From Paramecium pentaurelia (lineage: Eukaryota; Ciliophora; Oligohymenophorea; Peniculida; Parameciidae), in contig CAJJDO010000100.1 of the NCBI GenBank assembly GCA_905183005.1, forward strand, positions 323,173 through 387,172: a stretch of DNA of 64,000 nucleotides. The letters run 5' to 3'. Positions 23,946 through 36,365 of this stretch are shown here, piece after piece. The notes below the pieces were generated by a model, which was not told the DNA's origin, did not search any database, and was given only the letters and a program-made list of their open reading frames with translations. A program made the translations under genes and the position numbers. The first letter of the stretch is position 1, and each line of letters starts with the position of its first letter.

Positions 23946-25684
23946 TCATTTCATTTATAAGTAACTCTAAGTCCCAAATCTTTTTAGTTCAAGTCTTTGA
24001 ATACTTAAAGGACTGTTACTACTATGAAAAGTCTTGCTTTTTGGCATTACTTCACTTAATTTAAGCTTCTACAAAATAAGTTGTGTTCTTTATTTTGTTG
24101 AAAAATGAGCACTTCTTTCATGCTCTTCCTTAGGTTATGTAGTTAATCTATAATGAGTTCTTGCAGTACTTGGTTGCTATTAACTTAAATTTTAAGAGAT
24201 CTCACTATTCTTTAATTATGAAGGAAATCTAAAAAACAATTTAAAATAAGTATCTCTATCAATATAATTTTATGATCCTATAGTCTTTTAATCAAAAAAT
24301 GTTTTAACTTAAGCATAAGAACAATTTCTATCCTTAAATAATTTCTTAAACTATTCAAAGGCTTTTTTCTCCTATTTTTTATAAAATTAATATTCCTATA
24401 TATTATAAAATTAAATCAAATACTGCATCAGTTTTTTCCATTTAAGTTTCTTTTCTTATTAAGGCACAATTATTTTTGACTTTTACTTTAAAAATAGGTT
24501 TAACAAATTAATCAAACCCTTCCTAACCATTAAGTTATTTTAATTTATCATCTGCCATTTATTCATAATATCTCATCTTATTCAATCTAAATTGATGAAT
24601 GGATTATAATAATGATATAAAAACAGATTGTGTTTTTTCATCCCAAAACCTCCTTTTATAATTAAAAAGTTGAAATACTTAATTATGTCTTCTCTACTTA
24701 TTCTTAATATTTAACCACACTGACTTCTACAAATAATAGAACATTTAACTCTTGACCATCTTACCGAAAAGATATTAAAGAGTTTTAATATAAAAGTCTT
24801 TCCATCATCCATTAAAAATGCTTCTTCTCCAAAAAACTCTCCTGGTCCTAATACACATCTATATTTATTTATAAAATTAACATGCTGTGATTTGAGAATA
24901 CTCCTTTTAATTTGTGTGAATCATTTAATGTATATGTTACTTCGAAATTACTTTCTAAATAACATAATTGATATTGTACCCTTCTCTCACTATATAAAAA
25001 TTGGAGCAGTAATCATTCTATTTGATGACTGCTTAATTTAATGTTACTTAAATTGGTTCAAAATGATAACTAATAGTTTTTATTTCTCTAAATGACCACG
25101 ATTATAGAAATGGAAACTATAATTAAGAATAATAAAATCTCATTATTACAGAGCATAAAAATGATATCCTATCTTAAACTTTTTATTATTCTTAAGCCCC
25201 TAAAATTGTTTTAAAATGATGTTTCTCCATAACTGCAAGCATACAATCTTCTTTTGCTATTATTGTTGCTGTTCGTTTTGCATTATCATTCAACAGAGCC
25301 AATTCTCCAAAACTATTTCCAGCTTTTAATACATTCACCTCCTTTAATTCAAATTTTTTGGAATCCTCAGGACTTGGTAATAATATAAAAACTCCGACAG
25401 ATCCTTTAAGAATTATGTAAAATAATGATCCTTAATCTCCAACATGAAACAATATCTAAAAAAATTATAAATTATATTTTTTACTTCTTCTTTTTTTACT
25501 GTCTTATAACTTAGTACTGACATACATTTCAGGACTATGTCAGGATTTTGAGATTAAAGATTTTTAAAAAAAGTAATAGCTTCAACCAATTGTAACAGTA
25601 GAGTTAAATCACTTTATGTTCTTCTAGATGGAGCTATCTAAAATTATAAAAATTAAACTTTCTACTTGCAAAGTCTTAACACAT
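23946..25684 (-). CDS. Protein with two cyclic-nucleotide-binding domains
   Basis: cNBD 1 has FHVGDQGSLFYIILKGSVGV and the phosphate-binding cassette FGELALLNDNAKRTATIIA, keeping the Glu and Arg that contact the cyclic nucleotide in PKA/PKG-type domains. cNBD 2 has FYIVREG and GPGEFFGEEAFL, where the Arg is not evident. A ~150-residue Ser/Thr/Arg-rich tail ends ...QRLELKRFGTQSYLQMK. No kinase domain and no clear PKA inhibitor sequence before the first domain, so it is not a typical PKA regulatory subunit. Introns of 32, 29 and 33 nt are clear; the junctions between about 24750 and 25010 are not fully resolved. Confidence 0.8.
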
Positions 25685-25787
25685 TAATTTATTAGCGAAG
25701 TTTTCTCATCAAAATTTGAGAAAGATGTCATAAGAATAAGAGTAAATTAAAAATAAATTATAGAAATAAATAACAATTTATTTAGAA

Positions 25788-27061
25788 TCATTTACGGATA
25801 AAGCTTTTTATTGTTTAGAATGCTCTATTATTACTTCTATATTATGGTAATAATTATTAACAAAGAGTACTATTGAGATCTTATCCTAGAGGTGGTTTCT
25901 TTGCAGATCTTCTATCAGGACTTTAAGTAAAAGCATAATTTTAATATATTTGTATTGGTTTGATTAGAGAATCTTATTAATTTGTATGTATAACATTTTA
26001 ATCTTAAGAAAAAGGAGACTTTATTTCTGGAAGCATCCAATTTTAATTTTTACATCCCTTTTAAGGACTAAAATTCTCTTGCTATAATTTTGATTTTCCT
26101 TTCTATTTTAATTAAGTAGAACAACCACCAACATTTTTGTCATTATGTAAAGATAAATTCTTTGCTCTAGTAACTCTGTAATTGTTATCAAACAAATTGC
26201 AAGTTTCTGTATCAAACATACTTCTTATGTCTTAATCTTAAGGGTCTCTACTTTAAGTTCTTTAAGGACTAATCGACATAGAATGTTTAACACTAATTTG
26301 AGTTTTTTTGGTTGGACTCTAATTGCCAAACATTGTAATATTTTTATTTGCATAAGGTGTTTCCATTGTTGAAGTAAGTTAGAGAAATTTTAATTTCTTA
26401 GCTTTGTCTGCCAATATTGTTATTTCCATTAATGGTAAGGTTTTGGATTATAGAAATCTTTAATTTCTTTCTAAACTGGATACAAATAATCTTTCTACAT
26501 TTTCATTCTTTGATTAATGATAAACAATAAGATTTGAACAATATTGTCTAATTAAGTAAATTCTTACTTGTTGAGAAGCATAATATCATAGAGTTTCCAA
26601 AAATCAATATCATAAAATTAGAACAACGTTCGATTTTATTAACTATTTAACTGCCATGAAGGAACTGATCTTTTCATTTGAATTTATGGATTGTCTTCAT
26701 TTTATTAATTGGCTTGCATCTCACACCTTTTATGAACTTTATTAAGTATAACAGCAAAATTCTATGCCTTATAATTAAGTATATCTCTGATGCTCAATAC
26801 ATAATTAATGGCATTTTAATTTTTACACTTTTCAATTAACTCTGATACTCTAATCTAGAATCGATGGAATAATCTGCTTGTTTAACAAAATAATTAAAAC
26901 TTTTTATCATGATCCTGAAGTTAATAATATTTGTATTTATCAACTAATTGAGATATTGTTGTTTCTAAATCATTCTCTTTTTGATCAATAAATAATTAGA
27001 TTCCTCTAAAGATAACATCCAAATCATCTGGATTAACTTCATTCAATTTATTTATTTCCAT
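25788..27061 (-). CDS. Hypothetical coiled-coil protein, 417 aa
   Basis: Residues 1-190 are helical, Gln/Lys/Leu-rich (LFIDQKENDLETTISQLVDK, VSELIEKCKNQNAI). After a 20-nt intron near 26557-26576 comes a helical segment and then a long Ser/Pro/Gln-rich region with S-P motifs (SPTKKTQ, SISPQRTQSRD, SPDRRSAKKPP), suggesting phosphorylation by proline-directed kinases. Spliced length is a multiple of three. No membrane segment or enzyme motif; not recognised. Confidence 0.75.
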
Positions 27062-27673
27062 TTAATATGAAATAAAAACTTTATAATTCAATCATACTTG
27101 ACAACAGACAACAAAGTGATATAACCAATTATCTTAAATTCATATCAATAATAATTAAAACTATATATATATAATATAGAACAATAATGGGAAATTGATC
27201 ACTTTGATTTATAATATTATAGTAGTTAATCTAAATATAATAATATGTTCAAAATGATTATTTTTCAAAAGCTTAAATAGAATATATATCAATTTTAATA
27301 TCAAATATATATGTTAAACAAATTATTATCTATTTATTCTATAGATTTCCCTTATAATTATATTTTAAAACCTTCTTCATATTTTGAATTAATAACAATA
27401 AAATATATTTATAATTAAGAAACATATAACATTCATTTCAAAAAAAATATTCTATGAATGTTTTTAAGTTAAACTTTTTTAATGTTTTTTACTACTGATA
27501 AGTTTCTAAATATTAATGATTATTAATCATTTCAAAAATGTATAATATGAGTTTTTAAAATACTTAATTTAAGAAAGTTCAATAAAAATTACTGTTTTTT
27601 TATTTGAATACGTTCAAAGTATAATAAAATCTTGAATAATTTATAAAATTTATAATAATACTTTTGCTATTTA
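27062..27673. other. Intergenic, divergent gene starts on both sides
   Basis: About 610 bp of AT-rich DNA between divergent starts (27061 minus, 27674 plus), so it should hold two promoters. TA repeats near 27160-27180. No coding or RNA signature seen. Confidence 0.5.
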
Positions 27674-28318
27674 ATGGGAACATGTGCATAATGTAATAAC
27701 ACAAAATAAGATTCAGTAGAAAGTGATATGTATAAAAAACATGAGAGTGTACATTTAAAACTGTTAGAATTGAATCAAATATCTAAAGCTACAATCTTTG
27801 AAAGAATGAAATTTAATAAAAAGATGGAAATTGATTAATTAAGTGATAAAATTTTTGAGGATTCATTATAAATAAGTGAAGTAAATTAAGAAATAACTTT
27901 AATTTAAAGTATACATGGAAGTCTAAAGAGAATAAATAAATAATATAACTTTTAGGAATGTATTTAGATGTTCAATAATGCTTAGAAGTGTTAATAAAAT
28001 GAATCTATAAATAAACAAAAATTTCGTATGACAGATCCTAACTTACCTAAAAATTTATCAAATTCTTCAAGTTCAAATAACTAATTCCAAGAGTTTAATA
28101 AATAATTTAAAGTAATTGAGAAATAAAATATTGAATTTGATGATAATAAATCTTTAAAAAGCATATTAAAGAAAACTAATATGAGAAATTGTGAAAGTAA
28201 ATCAGTTCATTTTGCTCGTAATACAAATTCAAGTCAAACTTAAATGAAATCTCGATCTTGTAATCATTCAAAAAAGAAAAAGAAAAAAATATAACAATTT
28301 GACAATTATAAATTTTGA
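27674..28318 (+). CDS. Hypothetical protein with MGTC N-terminus, 214 aa
   Basis: Intronless frame starting MGTCAQCNNTKQDS. Gly2 followed by Cys is a possible dual acylation site (N-myristoylation plus palmitoylation), which would tether the protein to membranes; this is inferred from the first residues only. The body is helical and Lys/Asn/Ser-rich; the end is strongly basic (SCNHSKKKKKKIQQFDNYKF). No catalytic motif. It stops 13 bp from the convergent dynein-chain gene. Confidence 0.7.
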
Positions 28319-28331
28319 ATGTAACTTTTGT

Positions 28332-30697
28332 TCATTTCTTACCTTTGGCAGCACCTTTCTCATCCTCAGGTTTTGGACCAATACCTAATAAAGCGTCTTT
28401 GAATTTTTAATATTCATTTTCAAAGTTGGATATTTCATCTAATATTTTAGTCTAATTGATAATAAATATAATTTTACATCACCAGATTGTTTTGTTTCTT
28501 TAGCAGGTTATGCCTAAATATCTTTTTCATTTTATTATTTAGCTTATTATTCTCTGATTTTAAATCTTTCTGAATAATAATTTACTCTTTTGACTTCTCT
28601 TTCCCAAAATAATCTCATAGCCTTAACTTCATTTCCTTAATCTTTACACAAACTTTATGGAAATTCTAGTAAATGTAATGTACCATCTGAATCACCAACA
28701 GCAACAATATGAGCCATATTATCATTAAATTTTAATGATGTTATAGCACATGCAACTACTTAGAATTAAATAGTCCATTTATGAGATTAATCCAACATAT
28801 CCCAAACATCTAAATTACCATCAGTCTTTCCTACAATAATAACACCAGCACGATAAGGAGAAAATCCACCACAAGTTATATGGGCTCCTTTCATAATAAG
28901 ACTTTCAAATATTGGAAAAGTAACATTGTGTTTCCAAACACAAAAATTGAAATCATATATTGTTAGTATAACATCTTCAAAAAATGGACTTACATCCAAA
29001 GCAATAGGTGGTCTCATACTTCTTTATTATTACCAAATTGAAGACACTAATTAATTTTTTTATCCTTCTTCCCCTTATTTTTCTCCCCAATCTAATATAA
29101 AAACTTCACCTTCATCTGATGTACCTGATAAAATTGGTACTTTTTAATCTATTTTTATTAAATTAAAAATATTACTTTTCCTGAATTAAATTTATCCTCC
29201 ACCCATCATACCTCCTCCTTCTGGTCTATACAATTATATTCCATAAGTAGCCTTCCAAGGGATAGTTGATATCTAATTGATAATAAAATGATTAAATACA
29301 TCTTATTATGTCTTTTTACTATCTTTGTCAATCAATCTAGTGTCCCAAAAGAGAATTTGTCCATCTGAACTAATACTAGCAAATTAATATGTTTCTTAAG
29401 AGGAAGTAAGTATTAGATGATTAAAATGTTTCTTATCAAATTCCATTCCTATTGGAAACCATTTCACAGCCAAAACAAAATTCTTGTGAGATGCAACTTA
29501 TTTTCTCAAAACTTCATTAGATGATCCAGCCTAATATGATGCTGGATCTTATAAAGCAGATACCATTTTAGGTTGAAGTTCTTGAATTTCATCTTAAAAT
29601 AGTGAGAATTCTATTATATACTTCGTTCTTATTTAGTTTTTTAAGTTTTTTTGGATGCAAAAACAGATAGTGCTGTGCCACTGAGATCCCATAACATAAC
29701 TTAACCATTGACAGCACCACCAACAATGATATTAGGATCTTTGGGATTGAACTCAAAAGAAAGTATTTCAAGAGGAGATTACAAAAGAAGCACTGGTTCT
29801 ATAGAATGAATATCTTCAAAATCCCAGAATACTATAAGTGATTTATGAGATTTCAATTGATATATAGCTCTTTCTTCAAAGAGTAAGTTTTCAACAAAAG
29901 ATTCTGCAACAATATACTTAGATTTGATTGCTTAACTTGTAGGTTGGAATTAGATGCATTATATTTTTTTACCTTTACAATTTAAGTAACTGAAACTTTT
30001 GATTTCTTTGATAACATTAGTAAGTTCAGCATTTTAATCTAAAATTACATAATGGAATATATGATACCTCCATTTTGTTCTGAGAGTGGCAAAACATTGA
30101 AATCATCTTAATATATATCAATGGTTTCATTTGATTACAATGCTTCCTCCATTAATGGATAAACTGTCTCTAAGAATTTAAGTAATTTATAGTCTTCATC
30201 TGGCTATTCCTATCTCTCATCTCCTTCATCAACTTATAAAGCTTTATTAATTTTTCTATTCCAGACAGTCTAAGAACTGGCATCTTGAAAAGGATTACAT
30301 CCTTATATGCCCATCTCAATGACTTTATTTTTAGCAAGTTGAAGTGGATCCTTATCAAGAGCCTTGATCTCACCTGTTCTTTCAGATGTCTCTTAATCAC
30401 TAAATTTGAATGTCAAACTAAATGTATATAATGTAGAGACTTACCCAAACTCTTTTCTCTTTTTAATAAATTACATCTTGATAAGTGGTCTATCTTTAAC
30501 TGTAAAAGATTGGATTTCCTTAATTGATCAAATATAATTGTCAATTTACCTAAATTGTTTCATCTTCATGATCTGTTTTATATGGTCTTGGTTCAAGTGG
30601 CTTTTCTTCTACAAAATCTTCATCTTCTGAAAAATCTATTTGGGAATAATAAATGCTAATTAATACCTTCCTGTTCCTCAGAGTCATGTTTACTCAT
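28332..30697 (-). CDS. Axonemal inner-arm dynein intermediate chain, WDR63/DNAI3-like
   Basis: WD-repeat protein of the WDR63 (IC140) class, part of the inner dynein arm base in cilia. An acidic N-terminus (MSKHDSEEQE..., EEKPLEPRPYKTD) is followed by the family core: VFWDFEDIHSIEPVLLLQSP, EFNPKDPNIIVGGAVNGQVM, LWDLSGTA, PKMVSALQDPASYQAGSSNE, SSDGQILFWDTRLIDKDSKK and a further blade with YRAGVIIVGKTDGNLDVWD. The C-terminus is short and basic, ending GAAKGKK. Several small introns, including 30519-30549, which ends in AAG. Motile-cilia role follows from the family. Confidence 0.82.
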
Positions 30698-30812
30698 TAA
30701 TAATATGAATATTAAACAAATTAGTGGGATTGCATAATCATTAATTTTGATAGCATACTTAAGTAAAAATCCCATCCATTATCAACTAATATTGAGTATA
30801 TTGGGAGTCATA

Positions 30813-33058
30813 ATGTAGATGGTAGTATTAAAATGGAAAAAGTATGAAGAAATTATTACTGAAATATCTTAAGTATTATTGACAGTGCCAATGGGAATTA
30901 TTTTGAATGATATTTGTAGTACCTTAATAGTAACTCTATAACTAATATAAATGAAACCATCAAAATTTCTATTATTAAAACTATCCTATGTTATCATTTT
31001 AGGGATGATTATGCATGGATAAGTATTTTAAATTGTACTAATTTGTTTGTCCTTCCTTACTATAGCTGTTGATATCAAATTAGAGTAACCTAAATTTTAA
31101 TATTCACCTACCTAACTCTCAAATAAAAAACTAAGGGAGGAGAATGAACTGGATAAAACAGATAAATCAGATAAAATACATCTTCAATCAATAGCTTATA
31201 GTGACAATTAAGCTGGACATAGAACAAGTGCTAAATGTAAATAATATCTATTTATTATTAGATCAATTTCTATAAATCTTAGATGAATTTCCTGATGGAG
31301 TCGCTTTAATAATATTTGATGAAAATAGATTGCCTCAAGTTGATTTCTGTAATCAAACAATGATGAATTTATTACACACAACTCAATAAGATTTATTGAG
31401 TTCTTTAATGTCACTTAAGAATTTACATATCATGAAAAAGAACCAATAAACGTAAGATCTTGCTACTTCAATATCTACATATAAAAGTATGTATTCCCCT
31501 GAAAAGAATAAAATTGGAATAGTTAGATCTATCTATAGAGCCTCAACAACAGTTTAGAATCCTAAGAATGAGTAATTCATAAATACAAAATTAAGATTTT
31601 CCAAAAATGTAAACTTATCAATAAAAATAGCCTTTCAAAATGGCCCTAGAATAGGCTATTCTATAAATCCATTCATAAGAAGTTTAATCCCTATTAACAA
31701 AAACACAGATTGGTTTTGATTTACATACAATATTGAATGGATATACAACATCATAATCAAAAAAAGATGTCTGTATTGAAATTAAACTATTTTTATCATA
31801 TCTCAATGATTAACCATAATTACTTATATTAACAAGAGATGTCTCATATAAAGATTATATTAAATCGATTAATTAACATAGTAAAGCAAAATCTAATTCA
31901 TTAAATTTTGTTTCTCATGAAATTAGAACTCCTATTAAATGTATTATTTAATTATTAGAAGAAATTGAATTAAAAAATGATACAATTAAGAATGTTTTAT
32001 GGAATTGTTATTATTTATTAAATTTCAGTCATGATTTACTTGATCTAGCATAAATCAAAGTTGGTAAATTTAAATTACATAAAATCAAATTTAATTTAGA
32101 ATAATTAATATTATAATTATTTGATTTATTTAGAGTAGAAGCTAAAAGAAATTAAATTGCTTTGAAATTAGAATATGATTAAGATGCTCCAAAATAAATA
32201 TGTAATGATGATGTAAGAATAAAATAAGTATTGATTAATTTAATTGGAAATGCATTCAAATTTACTATTGAAGGTAGTATAACAGTAAGTGTTATAGATT
32301 AAAAAGATGGAACTTTAGAAATTAAAATATCTGATACTGGTTTTGGTATAAGAGAAGAAGATAAGAAAAAATTAATTAAAGCATTTGGTAGATTAGATGA
32401 TGATGAAACTAAATAATTTAATCGATCTGGTGTTGGATTAGGATTATTAATAAGTAATATGATATGTAAATCTCTTTCAACTAAAGAATCTGGTATCAAA
32501 ATTGAGTCAGAATTATATAAAGGCAGTTCTTTTTCTTTTGAAATAGATCATGAAACTGTTTATGATACTGTCATTATTTGTGATAATGAGAGCAATAATG
32601 AAGAAGAAGATTAAGTGGATATTGAAGCTTAACCTAGAGTCCAACGTATTTATTCTAATTAAGCCTTTCGATAGAGAGAATTATTAATTATTGATGATAA
32701 TCAATTTAACATTGATATATTGATTAAATTATTTAATTCAAAAGGTATTAATAGAATTGATTATGCAATTAATTGTTAACATGCCTTGAAAATTATAGAT
32801 GAAAGAATTAGAAATCATATATTTTATAGAGTTATTCTTTTAGATATTGAAATGCCAATTATTGATGGATTTGGTACTGCAAAAATGATTAAATAATATG
32901 TTAATGATACCATGGCTACTATGCCTGTACTTATTGCAGTAAGTGGACATGGATTACATATGAAATAATAAGCATTAAATAATGGATTTGTAGATTATTA
33001 TGAAAAACCATTAAAAGTAGCAGACATAGAGGAAATCATCACTCGTTATCTACAATGA
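30813..33058 (+). CDS. Hybrid sensor histidine kinase with receiver, 732 aa
   Basis: Complete two-component hybrid kinase. N-terminal membrane segments (residues ~10-100), a linker, then H-box VSHEIRTPIKCI, N-box LINLIGNAFKFT, G-boxes ISDTGFGI and SGVGLGLLIS, then a C-terminal receiver with ELLIIDDNQFNI, the phospho-Asp in ILLDIEMPIIDGFGT, Thr/Ser in LIAVSGHG, and the conserved Lys in YYEKPLK. Introns of 25 nt (near 31235-31259) and 22 nt (near 31609-31630) give a length divisible by three. No PAS, GAF or other sensor domain is apparent, so the signal may be sensed in or by the membrane part. No His-phosphotransfer protein is nearby. Confidence 0.9.
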
Positions 33059-33103
33059 TTTTATTTTTATAAAAATACTAATTTAAATTAAAATTATCGT
33101 TAG

Positions 33104-33533
33104 ATGTTTGTTTGTTGCGGAAAAAAGAAAAAGGATCGGAAACATGCTTCATTAGGAAATCTTCATTAGTTAAATTTAATTTGTTAAGATGGACTATACT
33201 TTGATAAGAATCTTAAAATAATTACAGAATTCAATAAAACAAATGTATTCATTATTTATTTAATTGAATCTTAGTTTTCTGATACTTTAAAAGGAAATTG
33301 TAAATATTATTGTCCAATCTGTTTTAAATATTATGACTGTAAAATCTTATTTTATTCTAGGTATGCTTCATACAACTTGTTGTTCTAATTATGTCTGTCA
33401 TGTTTGTGCAGTATAATCTCTTGCCAATAAAATGTATAATTGTCATTATTGTCGAAATGAACACTGCAAATATGTCGATGTTGATCCTGCACATTAGTTA
33501 AAAATATACATAGATTCACATACTAAATTATGA
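33104..33533 (+). CDS. Small RING-like zinc-binding protein, 135 aa
   Basis: Basic N-terminus with a CC pair (MFVCCGKKKKDRK). The C-terminal half holds an ordered set of metal ligands: CKYYCPICFKYY, then HTTCCSNYVCHVC, then CHYCR. The spacing resembles a RING/RING-variant finger in which the usual CxxC-xHxxC-CxxC order is slightly altered, so E3 ligase activity is plausible but unproven. One 22-nt intron inside the finger (near 33339-33360) is needed and gives a length divisible by three. Confidence 0.75.
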
Positions 33534-33558
33534 AATTTATATTAATTAATATATACAA

Positions 33559-34256
33559 ATGTAAAAAGTAGATTACATCTTTAAGATTGTACTAATAGGA
33601 CCCTAGAATGTTGGCAAATCTTCCCTTATGGCCAGATTCATAGATTAAGTTTTTAATGATAGTTACCTTTCCACAGTTGGAGTTGACTTCAGAATCAAAA
33701 CCTTATCCATACATGATAAAACGTAACTAAATATACATACCTATTAGTATTAAAATGTAGATCTGGGACACAGCTGGATAAGAGCGATTTTAAGCTTTAA
33801 CTTAATCTCACTATAAAGGGGCTCATGGTTGTATTGCTGTATATGATGTTACAAATGAAAGGTACTTATTAAATACTTAATATTTAATAGATCATTCGAG
33901 GATGCCAAAAAGTTTATAAAATTAGTGATTGAAGAACATGGGTTGATTCCTGAAGCATGCTATTTAATAGCAAATAAAGTTGATTTAGTAAGTAAAAGAG
34001 TGGTAAATTATTAAAGCATTTATTTTAGATTCTTGGTAAAAATGGAAATGAATTTGCATAAGATTTAGGTGTCAATTATTTAGAAACATCTGCTAAAACT
34101 GGAGATAATGTCAATTAATTATTTTTAGATTTGGGCAAAATTATCTTAAATTTGGTGGATTAGAAAAGAACAATTGCTCAGCCGCCTGAAAATGATACTA
34201 GATTAAGAACATTAGATGCATAAAAAATAGAATAAGAATAAGGTTGTAAGTGCTGA
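33559..34256 (+). CDS. Rab-family small GTPase, 205 aa
   Basis: Vesicle-traffic GTPase. P-loop GPQNVGKSS, switch I region with TVGVDFR (the VGVDF effector Thr context), WDTAGQE, guanine-specificity ANKVDL and ETSAK, and a C-terminal GCKC (CxC-type double prenylation). Three introns (25, 29 and 26 nt) restore the frame; length is a multiple of three. Substitution of the common GxSGVGK loop by GPQNVGK is unusual but keeps the required Gly, Lys and Ser. Subfamily not assigned. Confidence 0.92.
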
Positions 34257-34712
34257 AATCTATTATTTAAATATTAATATAATTTATTAGTTATTAACTT
34301 ATTTAAAATAAATTAATTAATGATTTTTACATTTGAATCATCATCAAAATCAATATTTATTCTATTATTATATAATTGTATAAAGATTATTATTATTAAC
34401 ATTAAATTAATATAACAATATTCAAAAATTAAATTTATTAGATTTCTTTCACATTAATTATTTATATAAGATTAATTTAATTGTTATTTTAGTCAGATTA
34501 TTTGATTAGTATCACAAAAATTTATTAAGAATTATAATTTAATATTTAAATGGTTTTTTACTGTTATAATGATATTATAAATAATGATAAAATTAAAGAA
34601 AATCAAAATTACTCATATTTTGAGATGATAAAAATTTAGGAATATAAATGTTAATTTAAATAATAGTTTTGTTATTTTTAACTAATAATAATCTTAATTA
34701 TAATAATAATAT
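34257..34712. other. Intergenic between convergent genes
   Basis: About 456 bp of extremely AT-rich DNA between the Rab stop and the stop of the minus-strand coiled-coil gene. Nothing coding seen. Confidence 0.5.
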
Positions 34713-34772
34713 TCATTTATTTAAGTATTTATTACTATTATCTTCCAATCCTCTTTTTTTTTATTTACTTTT

Positions 34773-34814
<42 letters not shown>

Positions 34815-35708
34815 TGATTTTAATTCTTCAATTTCTTATTTCAAAGTTTATATTAATTATTTTTACTATTATCTAATAAATTCACTTTTCTCAAAATTTT
34901 CCTATAATCTTTATTATTCTTATTCAATTTAACTATATTTTTCATTTTATTATAAGGCTTTCTTCAATTTTTTGTTTAATTAATCTATTTACTATTGCAT
35001 TTATTAATTCTTTTGCTTTTCTTTAATTAATTGAGTTCTATCATCTTCCCATTATTTTCTTAATTATGATACTTTAATTTATAATTATTAAACATCTTAT
35101 TATTAACTGCTAATACCTCTTTATAAAGAATTCTAAGATTTTTCTTTACTTTTAGATTTAGCTTAACTTGAAGATTTTCTTTGTGCTTTTGATTGAGATA
35201 ATTTATTCTCTGCACTTTCAATATTCTTTTCTAATTATTAAAATTTATTCTTTCTTTCCTCATGAAAAGACTATTTATTAAGTGTTTTAGTTGAATGTTC
35301 TTACTCTGTAAATTTAATTTATTTTTTATGTGATGATTAAATATGATTGTATTTATTCTTTAAAGGTGTTTCCTCATCTGAATCCTTAATCTCTTATTGT
35401 TATAATTAATGATTAGGTTGAATTTGCTTATCAATATTTTTTTGAATTCTTGCCTCAATAGTAACAATCTTATCTTAGATTTCTTTTAAATCCCCATTAG
35501 TAGTTCGTTTAGTTTATGATGTAGGATTATTACTTAATGCTCTTATACTAGATTACTAAATTGATTCCTATTCAAAATAAGATGAAGGCTATGTTTTTTG
35601 AAGATAACTTGGGACATTATTGTATTTAAGCATATCAAGTTCCTTGTCTAAGAGAGTATTAAGAAAACTTAGTTTCTCCTATGGAATAGGACTTTAATTT
35701 AATTGCAT
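34713..35708 (-). CDS. Asn/Gln-rich coiled-coil protein, 331 aa
   Basis: Intronless code-6 frame, very rich in Gln encoded by TAA/TAG. The N-terminal ~100 residues are polar with scattered Ser/Pro; residues ~120-290 form a long charged coiled coil (QLRKQWEDDRTQLIKEKQKN, QEIEELKSN), ending in a run of about 13 Asn encoded by a pure AAT repeat and a basic tail. It starts 32 bp downstream of the secreted-protein gene on the same strand. Cytoskeletal or scaffolding roles are common for such proteins, but no family is recognised. Confidence 0.75.
34775..34814. repeat. Trinucleotide repeat (TAT/ATT)n, ~13 units
   Basis: A pure 40-bp trinucleotide run inside the minus-strand coiled-coil gene, where it reads as AAT codons and encodes poly-Asn. 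On the plus strand the same DNA gives a misleading poly-Leu frame. Confidence 0.9.
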
Positions 35709-35740
35709 TTGAAAATTTTAAATATATTACAGTTGCCATT

Positions 35741-36365
35741 TCATTATAGGTTCAATTAGAATTCCTAATAATCACTTTTTGGAACCATATCAATTACTGC
35801 CTCCAATAATCCATTAGGTAATATTCCACCAGGTCTCCAATATTAATTAGCACCAACTTCATTTCCAGTTGGCATTCTAACATTAAACTTTTCAGGGAAA
35901 GGAACATCAATTCGACTCAATCTTCTATATTACCAACCTCCTGGAGTGACTCCAAGATTTCTTTCAACAATTGATAAATTGCCATTTGCTGTTTTAAGAA
36001 GTTAATCCATTTATGATTTGGGAATAACAAATATACCATTTTTATTTCCTACAAATTCTCTACCATTATTATCTAACCAAGCAGTTGTTATGATGAATGA
36101 TGCCCCATATCTGAAATACTTTAAATGTTAATCGATATATTCTTAATTCATATACTCTTAAGGTTAAGGTCTGTTGCCTTTAGGTTTTGCAACAACCAAT
36201 TCTTCAGTCCATCCTGAATGATAAATTAAAGGAATTTTTTCTTTTTTTCTAGGTGGATCCATTGGATCAATTTCATAGCAAGAGTCCTTTAAAGATTTAT
36301 CCCAAAAATACTTATTGTGTATTTGCCACTATAAGGGTGACAATCAAGAGCCAAAGTACTTTCAT
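35741..36365 (-). CDS. Secreted protein of unknown function, 199 aa
   Basis: Starts MKVLWLLIVTLIVANTQQ, a textbook signal peptide with likely cleavage after ANT/AN. A 25-nt intron ending in AAG (36287-36311) joins this to DSCYEIDP; the spliced length is then divisible by three. The mature part, ~180 residues, is globular-looking with conserved-style patches: YHSGWTEELVVAKPKGNRP, GASFIITTAWLDNNGREF, LGVTPGGWQYRR and NEVGANQYWRPGGILPNG. Only one Cys, no membrane anchor. Possibly a secreted or lysosomal enzyme or cargo; I do not recognise the fold. Confidence 0.8.

Noticed and set aside
34669..34932. Plus-strand frame with a long poly-Leu run
   Set aside because: It is the opposite-strand shadow of the AAT repeat in the minus-strand coiled-coil gene (34713-35708) plus spacer.
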